From the NCBI GenBank assembly GCA_008932955.1, contig WBXE01000148.1:1-5965 (forward strand): 5,965 bases of DNA, read 5' to 3'. Shown here in pieces: positions 1 through 5,909 of this stretch (positions within the stretch are counted from its first letter, which is position 1; each line of letters starts with the position of its first letter). A program made the translations under genes and the position numbers. The DNA comes from Verrucomicrobiota bacterium. Lineage in GTDB: Bacteria; Verrucomicrobiota; Verrucomicrobiia; Verrucomicrobiales; Akkermansiaceae. The notes beneath the pieces were generated by a model. That model saw only the letters and a program-made list of their open reading frames with translations. It searched no databases and was not told the origin of the DNA.

Positions 1-1719
1 CTTCTGGTTCTTCTGGTCCTTCTGGTCCTTCTGGTCCTTCTGGTCCTTCTGGTCCTTCTGGTCCTTCTGGTCCTTCTGGTCCTTCTGGTCCTTCTGGTCC
101 TTCTGGTCCTTCTGGTCCTTCTGATCCTTCTGATCCTTCTGATCCTTCTGATCCTTCTGATCCTTCTGATCCTTCTGATCCTTCTGATCCTTCTGATCCT
201 TCTGGTCCTTCTGATCCTTCTGATCCTTCTTCTGCTGTTTCTTCAACTCCTCAAGTTTTTTTCCAACCAGCGCCTTGTTATAGCTGGCGTCGTCATCGGC
301 GGCGTTTAACGCCAGCGCATCCTGATAGGCCTTGATCGATTCCCCCCAAGTCTTCATCGCCGCTTCCGGATCCTTTTCCAGAGATTTCTGGCCCGTCCGA
401 TAGAGAGAATTGCCGAGGTTGTAGTAGGCCCGCTGCTGCAGCGTCAGGTCCGGCGTGTGCAACGAGGCGCGCAGCGATTCAGCGGCTTTCGCATACTCCT
501 CCTTGGTATAGAGTTCGGTGCCCTGATTGTACACGACCCGTGCGTCCGTCGCCGCGCTAGGCGCGTCTGCGGCGCGACCCTTGCCTTGCAAACCTAGCAA
601 TAACAAAGCCCCCGCCACCATGAGCGTAACCCGCCGCGCCGCCGATGGCAATGCCCGGGCCGGCTGGGCCCGCCGCCGCTCGCCGATGAAAAATTCCAGC
701 AACCACAGCGCGAGCGCCGCGCCCAGCGGCCATTCGAAGCGCTCCAAGGGAATGCGTTCCATCCGTTGGTTCAACTCGCTTTGCGGCACCAGGCGCAGTT
801 TCTCCTGATAGATCCGGTCTAACCCTTCCGCCCCGCGGCCCAGTGCTACGTAGAGCCCGCCGGTGCCGTCGGCGATTTTGCGCAGGGTCGCCTCGTCGAG
901 TTTTGTTCTAACCACCTGGCCGGCGGCGTCGCGCATCACATCGCTGCGGCCATTGGGAAAATGCAGCGGAATGGTGGCGCCCTCAGGGCGGCCCACACCT
1001 ACCGGATAGATCGTCATCCCGTTTTTGGCAGCGTCGGTGGCGGCCTCGAGCGCCGAACCTTCGAGGTCCTCGCCGTCGGTTAGAAGAACCAGCACCCGGT
1101 GGTTGTTGCCGCTCTCGTCAAATAGCCGCGCGGCTTCCTTGATCGCGCTCGCCAGATCGGTGCCTTGGCGCGGGATGATGTCGGTGTCCAGCGCGTTCAA
1201 CGACTCGCGGAATGCATCGTAATCCAGCGTGAGCGGACACAGCGCAAAGGCAGTGCCGGCAAACGGAATGAGGCCGACCCGGTCGCCGCCGAGCCGCGCC
1301 ACAAAATCCAAAATTCCGAGGCGGGCGCGCTCGAGCCGGTTAGGCGTTAGATCCTCTGCCAGCATACTGCGCGAGGTGTCCACGGCGAACAATATATCGA
1401 TGCCCTTGCGTTTGACCTCATGCCATTCGTAACCTTTTTGCGGGCGGGCGATGGCCACGAAGGCGAGCATTAGAGCTAGCAGCCACAGCCCGCGTTTGAC
1501 GAGACGCAGGCGCGGCGACAATCCGCCGCTGAGCCGGAGGCGGAAGCGCGGATGAATGAATTGGGCGAGGTCGGAGGCGCGGCGGCGGTCGCAGCGCCGG
1601 AACAAGGCGACGAGGCATGCGCACACCACCAGGCCCGCGCCGAGCCACAGCGGCTGAGCGAAATGCAGGGCGGCGTCAGGCACCGAACTGGGCGGCACGA
1701 TGGTTGCTAGAAAGATCAC
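1..1719 (-). CDS. BatB-BatC fusion: membrane VWA protein with TPR domain and KDQ repeat tail (partial, 3' end beyond window)
   Basis: The reading frame is open from GTG 1719 to the window edge, giving 573 codons with no stop. A first membrane segment lies at about residues 24-40 and a second at 77-91. The VWA domain spans about 107-305, with a complete MIDAS metal site: DTSRS at 114-118, Thr187 and Asp215 in LLTDG. A third membrane segment is at 331-345, and a fourth hydrophobic stretch at 364-378 is followed by GRAADA, like an old signal peptide. A TPR-like region follows (about 394-490, with YNQGTELY and YYNLGNSLY motifs), then 25 KDQ-type triplets from residue 498. This joins what are separate batB and batC genes in Bacteroides. 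The start overlaps the batA stop as GTGA and has no clear Shine-Dalgarno, so coupled translation is likely. The family is associated with aerotolerance or envelope stress; the exact job is unknown. Identity as VWA plus TPR is secure; the true C-terminus is not visible. Confidence 0.9.
   Translation of the reverse strand, partial: MIFLATIVPPSSVPDAALHFAQPLWLGAGLVVCACLVALFRRCDRRRASDLAQFIHPRFRLRLSGGLSPRLRLVKRGLWLLALMLAFVAIARPQKGYEWHEVKRKGIDILFAVDTSRSMLAEDLTPNRLERARLGILDFVARLGGDRVGLIPFAGTAFALCPLTLDYDAFRESLNALDTDIIPRQGTDLASAIKEAARLFDESGNNHRVLVLLTDGEDLEGSALEAATDAAKNGMTIYPVGVGRPEGATIPLHFPNGRSDVMRDAAGQVVRTKLDEATLRKIADGTGGLYVALGRGAEGLDRIYQEKLRLVPQSELNQRMERIPLERFEWPLGAALALWLLEFFIGERRRAQPARALPSAARRVTLMVAGALLLLGLQGKGRAADAPSAATDARVVYNQGTELYTKEEYAKAAESLRASLHTPDLTLQQRAYYNLGNSLYRTGQKSLEKDPEAAMKTWGESIKAYQDALALNAADDDASYNKALVGKKLEELKKQQKKDQKDQKDQKDQKDQKDQKDQKDQKDQKDQKDQKDQKDQKDQKDQKDQKDQKDQKDQKDQKDQKDQKDQKDQKNQK
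4..228 (-). repeat. 25 tandem 9-bp units coding for Lys-Asp-Gln
   Basis: Twenty-five head-to-tail 9-bp units, coding strand AAG-GAY-CAG, lie in frame in the TPR fusion gene. In protein order the Asp codons run: 2 GAT, 1 GAC, 9 GAT, 12 GAC. The final unit has AAC, so it codes for KNQ. The only variation seen is at the middle codon, and it falls in blocks, as expected from recent expansion by slippage or unequal recombination. Because units are 9 bp, copy-number change lengthens the tail without shifting frame. The product is a near-neutral Lys/Asp/Gln polyampholyte, probably extended or disordered. The array may continue past the left edge. Confidence 0.97.
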
Positions 1720-2723
1720 GGCAGGCGGCGGAAGCGGGTTTGGCTGAGGACTTGTTCGAGCAAGAGCAAGGCGAGGGCGGGCCCCAAGAAATACAGGTAG
1801 AGCTCGTCGTAGCGCTGGTATTTCTTGAGTTTGCGGGTGGTGGTCTCAAGTTTATTGATCGACTCGTAAATATTTTTCAACGAGTCGGTGTCGGTGGCGC
1901 GAAACTCTTGGCCACCGGTGACCGCCGCCACCTGCTGCAACATCTCCTCGTCAATGTCTACTTTCATCGTTTGCAGGTGAGTGCGGCCAAAGCCGTCCCT
2001 AACCGGTATTGGGGCCTCGCCGCGGGTGCCCGCCCCGATCGTGTAAATTTTGATACCCAGGGCCTTGGCGGCTTCGGCGGCGGTGAGCGGGTTGACTGCG
2101 CCGGCGTTGTTCACCCCGTCGGTTAGCAGGATGATGATGCGCGATTTGGCGGTGGAGTTGCGCAGGTGGTTAACGGCCGAGGCGATGGCCGATCCGATGG
2201 CGGTGCCGTCCTCGACTTGCCCGATGCTCACTCCGGCCAGTCGCTTGGCTAAAAATTCTTGGTCGAGCGTGAGCGGGCTGACCAGATAGGGGCGCGCCGC
2301 GAACGCGAGCATGCCGATGCGGTCGTTAGGCCGTTCACTGATGAATTGTCCGACCGCCTTTTTGACCACCGCCACCCGGTTGACGGGTTTTCCTTCGAGG
2401 GTGAAATCCAGTGCTTCCATCGAGCCTGAGACGTCCAGGGCGAGCATGATATCGATGCCGCTGGCTTCCGCCTCGGTACTGCCCTGGCCGTGGCGCGGGC
2501 GGGCTAGCGCCGTGATAAGCAAGCCCAGGGCGAGCAACCCAAGAAATGCCAGGAATCGACCGACCTTCGAGCGGGGGCGGGCACCGGCGTGGATCGCGTC
2601 GTCGGTGGATGGCATGGGCAATGCCGCGGGTTGGCCGCTGCGGCCGCGCCAAAGTGCCAGCAGCGGCAGGCATAGCAGCAGCCACAGCACCTGCGGGCAG
2701 ACGAATTGAAAGCTTTCGGTCAT
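1716..2723 (-). CDS. batA: BatA-like membrane-anchored VWA domain protein
   Basis: A 335-aa protein with the usual BatA layout. Hydrophobic segments lie at about residues 11-25 and 56-73 (the latter ending in ITALARP, a typical junction in this family). A VWA domain spans about 88-290, and a C-terminal membrane segment about 308-323. The MIDAS site is complete: DVSGS at 97-101, Thr174 in DGTAIG, and Asp202 in LLTDG, so divalent metal and ligand binding should be possible. I chose ATG 2723 because the first membrane segment follows at once. The frame stays open upstream to TTG 2936, but that extension is made of the 18-bp intergenic repeats (RMWWLL units) and is not credible. The Shine-Dalgarno is poor (TTAGG directly before ATG). 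The stop overlaps the next gene as GTGA. The family works with MoxR ATPases; the substrate is unknown. Confidence 0.9.
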   Translation of the reverse strand: MTESFQFVCPQVLWLLLCLPLLALWRGRSGQPAALPMPSTDDAIHAGARPRSKVGRFLAFLGLLALGLLITALARPRHGQGSTEAEASGIDIMLALDVSGSMEALDFTLEGKPVNRVAVVKKAVGQFISERPNDRIGMLAFAARPYLVSPLTLDQEFLAKRLAGVSIGQVEDGTAIGSAIASAVNHLRNSTAKSRIIILLTDGVNNAGAVNPLTAAEAAKALGIKIYTIGAGTRGEAPIPVRDGFGRTHLQTMKVDIDEEMLQQVAAVTGGQEFRATDTDSLKNIYESINKLETTTRKLKKYQRYDELYLYFLGPALALLLLEQVLSQTRFRRLP

Positions 2724-2992
2724 CCTAACAATAAAATTGGCAAGGGTTGCAGCGCCGTGGTTTCCATGTTCCTTTCCAGCGCAACTAAGGAGCCCCCACA
2801 TTCTAAGGAGCCACCACATTCTAAGGAGCCACCACATTCTAAGGAGCCACCACATTCTTGTGGTGGTAGCGGAAGGGCGGCCCATGCGTAAGTGCCGAAG
2901 GCTCGGTTCATGGACGATCCTTCCGCACGACGACAATAACGTCGTCGCTCCCTAACTAGCGGCAGCGGTGACAAGTTAGTAGCCAGGGTCAT
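2720..2992 (-). CDS. Possible 90-aa bridging ORF with ECGGSL repeats (doubtful)
   Basis: The ATG overlaps the upstream gene's stop as ATGA, and the TGA overlaps the batA ATG as ATGA, so this frame would link the two genes by translational coupling. The product has an Arg-rich start (RERRRYCRR at about 15-23), four ECGGSL repeats encoded by the 18-bp tandem units, and a hydrophobic end (PILLLG). I recognise no domain. Against it: the 18-bp units contain no stop in several frames on both strands, so an open frame here is cheap, and the sequence looks like an intergenic repeat element. A coding function or a coupling function are both possible; I consider a spurious ORF more likely. Confidence 0.2.
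   Translation of the reverse strand: MTLATNLSPLPLVRERRRYCRRAEGSSMNRAFGTYAWAALPLPPQECGGSLECGGSLECGGSLECGGSLVALERNMETTALQPLPILLLG
2785..2856. repeat. Four tandem 18-bp repeats
   Basis: Four adjacent units begin at 2785, 2803, 2821 and 2839. The consensus on the plus strand is CTAAGGAGCCACCACATT. Units 2-4 are identical and unit 1 differs at one base (CCCCC in place of CCACC). The array ends in a hairpin whose left arm is the end of the last unit. The position upstream of batA would suit a regulatory array, but an expanded minisatellite without function fits equally well. Confidence 0.97.
2847..2866. other. Perfect hairpin at the end of the 18-bp array
   Basis: Inverted repeat CCACCACA-TTCT-TGTGGTGG with an 8-bp perfect stem and a 4-nt loop. 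It is formed by the last 18-bp unit plus adjoining unique sequence. No T-tract follows it in the direction of transcription, so I do not call it a terminator. Confidence 0.8.
2928..2947. other. Perfect hairpin downstream of the DUF4381-like gene
   Basis: Inverted repeat CGACGAC-AATAAC-GTCGTCG with a 7-bp perfect stem and a 6-nt loop, about 40 nt past the stop of the upstream gene. It has no following T-run on the minus strand. It could slow transcription or protect a processed 3' end, or be part of a dispersed element. A weaker 6-bp inverted repeat (CTAACT/AGTTAG, 16-nt loop) lies beside it at 2952-2979. Confidence 0.7.
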
Positions 2993-3627
2993 GGCGTGAC
3001 GGGCCTAGGTTTGGTGTTAGGTGGCGGGGTTGCCGTAGCGGTGATGAAACCGCGTGCCGCCTCGAGGAGTTCAGCGCGCTGCGGGGTATCCAGGTTTGAG
3101 GCGGCAAATTTCGCCAGGTCGCAGGCTTTTAAAAACGTCCGCAAGTGATCGCTTTCGCCGATGAGCGGGGAGGCGGTAGTGCCCGCCAATTCGCGCAAAA
3201 ATTCCTCGGTGCTGCGGCGCGGGGCGGCCAGTCCGAAGCGCTCGGCGATGTACTGGCGGATCGTCTGCGCGGCGCGATTGGCGAAGGCTTCCGCCACCAG
3301 TTGCTCGCGTGACGCTTCCAATTGCGCCAAAGCCGCCAAAGCGATTTGGGGCGGGCTCTGGATGCGCTTGCGCCGGGCATACAAAAACCACAGGAGGCCA
3401 GCCAGCGCGGGCGTGAGGGTGGCCCCCCCGACGCGGACCCAGGTCTTGATGTTAGGCTTGGGCGGCAGCGCGATTTCCACCAGCGGCTTGGCCTCGCGGA
3501 TGTCCTCGGCGGGAGCTCCGGGCGCGGCCGTTTGGGCGGATAAATGCGCGGCGGCTCCCAGCATGAGTGCCAGCACCGCAGTTAGAACGGCGCGGGCGGG
3601 TTGTGGGGTGAATCTAATTTCTAACAT
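2989..3627 (-). CDS. DUF4381-like membrane protein of the Bat operon
   Basis: A 212-aa protein. Residues 1-32 look like a signal peptide (hydrophobic AVLTAVLALMLGAAAHLSAQ). A short segment with a KPLVEIALPPKPN stretch follows. One transmembrane helix lies at about 65-83, stopped by ARRKR. The rest is a cytoplasmic helical domain of about 120 residues with IRQYIAERFG at 123-132, STEEFLREL at 139-147 and LRTFLKACDLAKFA at 162-175. These motifs and the single-helix layout match proteins called DUF4381 that sit between DUF58 and batA genes; I place it there by motif memory, not a search. The function is unknown; a membrane partner of the VWA proteins is a fair inference. It starts 19 nt after the DUF58 stop, with no clear Shine-Dalgarno. 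The tail (TPPPNTKPRPVTP) is Pro-rich and probably unstructured. Confidence 0.82.
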   Translation of the reverse strand: MLEIRFTPQPARAVLTAVLALMLGAAAHLSAQTAAPGAPAEDIREAKPLVEIALPPKPNIKTWVRVGGATLTPALAGLLWFLYARRKRIQSPPQIALAALAQLEASREQLVAEAFANRAAQTIRQYIAERFGLAAPRRSTEEFLRELAGTTASPLIGESDHLRTFLKACDLAKFAASNLDTPQRAELLEAARGFITATATPPPNTKPRPVTP

Positions 3628-3646
3628 CTATCTGGAGAAATGCGGG

Positions 3647-4594
3647 TTAACCGGCGCGGTGGCGGCGTTTGTGGAAAAATCCCATCAACTCGGGTAGCCA
3701 GTTGTGGCCGTTGACGCATTCCAACAAATCGATGCCGAGCGAGCGGATGCGCAGGGCGGTGAGTTCGCGGCGCTGGCGGGATTGGGTGGCGAAGGCGTCG
3801 CGCACTTTGGCGCTGCTGGTGTCGAGTTCGACGACCTGGCCGGTTTCGGCGTCCTCGAGGCGGATGCAGCCGATGTTAGGCAGGGTGAGTTCGCGTGGAT
3901 CGGTGACTGAAACGGCGATGAGGTCGTGGCGGCGGTTGCTCACTTGCAACTTGCCGCGCAAGTGGTTGAGGCGATCGGTGAAGGGCGTGCCGAGGCAGAA
4001 ATCCGACACCAGGAAGATGACGGCCTTGCGGTGCATCACCTGGTTGGCAAAATCCAAGGCGCGGGCAATGTCGGTGCCATGGCGGGCAGGTTGGAAGAAC
4101 AAAGCCTCGCGGATCAAGCGCATGATGTGGGTGCGGCCCTTGCCCGGTGGAATGTATAACTCAACTTCGTCGCTGAACAATATGAGGCCCACCCGGTCGC
4201 GGTTGCGGATAGCTGAGGCGGCCAATACGCCGGCAGCCTCGGTGGCGAGTTCGCGCTTGGAATCTGCCACCGAGCCAAAGTCCGAAGACCCGCTCACATC
4301 GATCATCAACAGGATCGTTAGTTCGCGTTCCTCGGTGAAAAGTTTGATGTGCGGTTCGCCGGTGCGGGCGGTGACATTCCAATCAATGGTGCGCACGTCA
4401 TCGCCAGGCACATAGTTGCGCACCCGGTCAAAGTCCATGCCACGGCCTTTGAACACACTGGCGTAGCCGCCGGCTAGCGAGTCGTTGACCAAGCGGTTGG
4501 TGCGCACTTCCATGCGCCGCACGCGGCCGAGGATTTCCGCGGCACGTGCTTGGTCTTCAACGCTGATGGGCGTGGTGAGGGTGGGTTGGATCAT
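3647..4594 (-). CDS. DUF58 protein with VWA-type metal site
   Basis: A 315-aa protein with no membrane segment, so probably cytoplasmic. Residues 43-90 carry the DUF58 signature: FKGRGMDFDRVRNYVPGDD, then RTIDWNVTAR, then a KLFTEERE stretch. A VWA-like fold follows with a complete MIDAS pattern: DVSGS at 99-103, Thr174 in HGTD, and Asp198 in VSDF. DUF58 proteins are nearly always encoded beside MoxR ATPases and are thought to act with them. The start ATG overlaps the MoxR stop as ATGA, so the two are probably translated in a coupled way at matched levels. No Shine-Dalgarno of note precedes it. Family assignment is firm; the target is unknown. Confidence 0.93.
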   Translation of the reverse strand: MIQPTLTTPISVEDQARAAEILGRVRRMEVRTNRLVNDSLAGGYASVFKGRGMDFDRVRNYVPGDDVRTIDWNVTARTGEPHIKLFTEERELTILLMIDVSGSSDFGSVADSKRELATEAAGVLAASAIRNRDRVGLILFSDEVELYIPPGKGRTHIMRLIREALFFQPARHGTDIARALDFANQVMHRKAVIFLVSDFCLGTPFTDRLNHLRGKLQVSNRRHDLIAVSVTDPRELTLPNIGCIRLEDAETGQVVELDTSSAKVRDAFATQSRQRRELTALRIRSLGIDLLECVNGHNWLPELMGFFHKRRHRAG

Positions 4595-5679
4595 GGTACC
4601 GGCAACTCGTCGAGCAGGCGGGTGATGATTTGCTCACTGTTGAGCCCTTCTGCTTCCGCCTCGTAGGTGATGGTCACCCGGTGGCGCAACACGTCCATGG
4701 CCACCGTCTTCACATCGTGCGGAGTCACGTAGGCCCGCCCGTTGAGAAACGCGTTGGCGCGACTGGCCAGCGCCAGGTTGATGGTAGCGCGCGGCGAGGC
4801 GCCGACGCGGATGAGCGGGGCCATGTGCACGCCGAAGGCATCGGGGCGACGAGTGGCATGAACCAAGCGCACGATGTAGCGTTTGACTTTTTCATCCAGG
4901 TAGAGCCCGTTGACCACGCTGCGTGCCTGTTGGATCGCCTCCAGACTAACAATCGGCGAGGGCGCCGACATCTCTTCGGTAGTGCCGGCCAAATCGAGGA
5001 CGCGCAGCTCCTCGTCCTCTGTCGGATAGTCCATGACCACTTTCATCATGAAGCGGTCTAACTGGGCCTCGGGCAGCGGATAGGTTCCTTCCTGCTCGAG
5101 TGGGTTCTGGGTTGCCAGCACGAAAAATGGTGCGGGCAGGACGAATGTTTGCTCGCCGATGGTGACCTGTTTTTCCTGCATCGCTTCTAACAAGGCACTC
5201 TGGACTTTGGCCGGGGCGCGGTTGATTTCGTCGGCGAGGATGAAGTTGGCGAACACCGGGCCGTGTTTGACGCGGAAGCGGCCCTCGCGCGGGTCGTAGA
5301 TCTCGGTGCCAACGATATCGGCCGGCAACATGTCTGGGGTGAATTGAATGCGGTTGAATTTGGCATCCACCAGTGAGGCGAGGGTTTTGAGCGCGAGGGT
5401 TTTGGCTAGCCCGGGCACCCCCTCCAGCAGCAGGTGGCCCTTGACCATCAGCGCAATGAGCAGCCGGTCCACCAAGTCGCTCTGGCCGATGAGGTAGCGG
5501 CCAATTTCCGCACGCAGCGGGTGGATCCATTGCGAGGCCTCGCGCACCAAACTCTCGGCATCCGCCGGGTGGTGCAGGGGAGGGGGCGTTTCTGGGCGAT
5601 AGGGCAGGTGGGAAGCGTCGGGTGTGAGGGGCGGCATGGGCATGGTGTCAGAGCGCGAGTCCATACCAAGCGACGGCAT
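4591..5679 (-). CDS. MoxR-family AAA+ ATPase
   Basis: A 362-aa ATPase, normal for the family apart from a Pro-rich, probably flexible N-terminus (about residues 1-40). In this numbering, Walker A EGVPGLAKT is at 86-94, Walker B with the catalytic Glu (ILADEIN) at 137-143, sensor 1 ATQNP at 179-183, LDRF with the likely arginine finger at 197-200, and sensor 2 GASPRAT at 314-320. MoxR proteins are cytoplasmic ring ATPases with a chaperone-like role toward VWA partners, which here follow directly in the operon. I chose ATG 5679 because GAGGA lies 6 nt upstream. A GTG at 5718 would add 13 residues but lacks a ribosome site and borders the repeat cluster. It is the first gene of the visible operon; no clear promoter could be picked out upstream. 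Confidence 0.95.
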   Translation of the reverse strand: MPSLGMDSRSDTMPMPPLTPDASHLPYRPETPPPLHHPADAESLVREASQWIHPLRAEIGRYLIGQSDLVDRLLIALMVKGHLLLEGVPGLAKTLALKTLASLVDAKFNRIQFTPDMLPADIVGTEIYDPREGRFRVKHGPVFANFILADEINRAPAKVQSALLEAMQEKQVTIGEQTFVLPAPFFVLATQNPLEQEGTYPLPEAQLDRFMMKVVMDYPTEDEELRVLDLAGTTEEMSAPSPIVSLEAIQQARSVVNGLYLDEKVKRYIVRLVHATRRPDAFGVHMAPLIRVGASPRATINLALASRANAFLNGRAYVTPHDVKTVAMDVLRHRVTITYEAEAEGLNSEQIITRLLDELPVP

Positions 5680-5685
5680 GCCCCG

Positions 5686-5690
5686 TCCTC
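5686..5690 (-). promoter_or_regulatory. Ribosome binding site of the MoxR gene
   Basis: GAGGA on the minus strand with a 6-nt spacer (CGGGGC) before ATG 5679. It is the best Shine-Dalgarno in the window and decides the start in favour of 5679 over GTG 5718. Confidence 0.7.
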
Positions 5691-5866
5691 GTCTAAAATC
5701 CGGCCGTAGAGATGCCACAAGGACTGCGGTGGCTCGCCACCGCCCTAGCTAGCCAGCTTGCTGGCGAGTGTGTGCCTAGGACTGCGGTGGCTCGCCACCG
5801 CCTAGCCAAGCCAGCTTGCTGGCGCGTGTGCATCACCACGGAACCTCGTGCACCGCTCCGCGCCAC

Positions 5867-5882
5867 GGCGGGCAAGCCCGCC
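5867..5882. other. GC-rich perfect hairpin C
   Basis: GGCGGGC-AA-GCCCGCC, a perfect 7-bp inverted repeat around two bases. It shares the GC-NN-GC centre with the other hairpins of the cluster. No T-tract is present on either side, so it is not a standard terminator. Confidence 0.75.
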
Positions 5883-5891
5883 CCGACTAAG

Positions 5892-5909
5892 GCGGGGGCA
5901 AGCCCCCGC
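5892..5909. other. GC-rich perfect hairpin D
   Basis: GCGGGGGC-AA-GCCCCCGC, a perfect 8-bp inverted repeat around two bases, 9 nt from hairpin C and of the same design. It could block exonucleases or transcription read-through from a neighbour. No poly-T follows it. Confidence 0.75.

Larger units (their letters stand above)
2724..2986. mobile_element. Possible small inserted repeat element between the DUF4381-like gene and batA
   Basis: This is the only long gap in an otherwise overlapping or tightly spaced operon. It is flanked by a 6-bp direct repeat, GGTCAT on the plus strand (2718-2723 and 2987-2992). The two copies lie on the batA start and on the upstream stop. It holds four 18-bp repeats and two perfect 20-nt hairpins. 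No transposase is present and terminal inverted repeats are not convincing (only a CTAAC motif near both ends). I infer a small non-autonomous element whose insertion duplicated an ancestral ATGA junction. An ordinary intergenic region with regulatory repeats is the alternative. Confidence 0.35.

Noticed and set aside
1..240. CRISPR-like repeat array
   Set aside because: The units are 9 bp, contiguous, without spacers, and in frame with a coding region.
3..336. Plus-strand frame reading as collagen-like Gly-Pro-Ser repeats
   Set aside because: It is the antisense shadow of the KDQ repeats. It has no start in the window and ends soon after the repeats, while the minus-strand frame continues a well-supported TPR protein.
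1617..2126. Plus-strand 169-aa ORF
   Set aside because: It lies antisense to batA and batB, which have clear VWA motifs. It is a GC-rich shadow frame without a recognisable domain.
2706..2891. Plus-strand ORF with KEPPHS repeats
   Set aside because: The 18-bp units are open in several frames. There is no domain or gene context on this strand, and the ORF overlaps the batA start antisense.
2724..2936. N-terminal extension of BatA from TTG 2936
   Set aside because: It consists of translated 18-bp intergenic repeats (RMWWLL) and precedes the natural BatA start with its membrane segment.
2928..2947. Rho-independent terminator after the DUF4381-like gene
   Set aside because: The hairpin is perfect but no T-tract follows on the minus strand, and the downstream genes belong to the same functional cluster.
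3669..4415. Plus-strand 248-aa ORF
   Set aside because: It is antisense to the DUF58 gene, with Arg/Ser-rich composition typical of a shadow frame.
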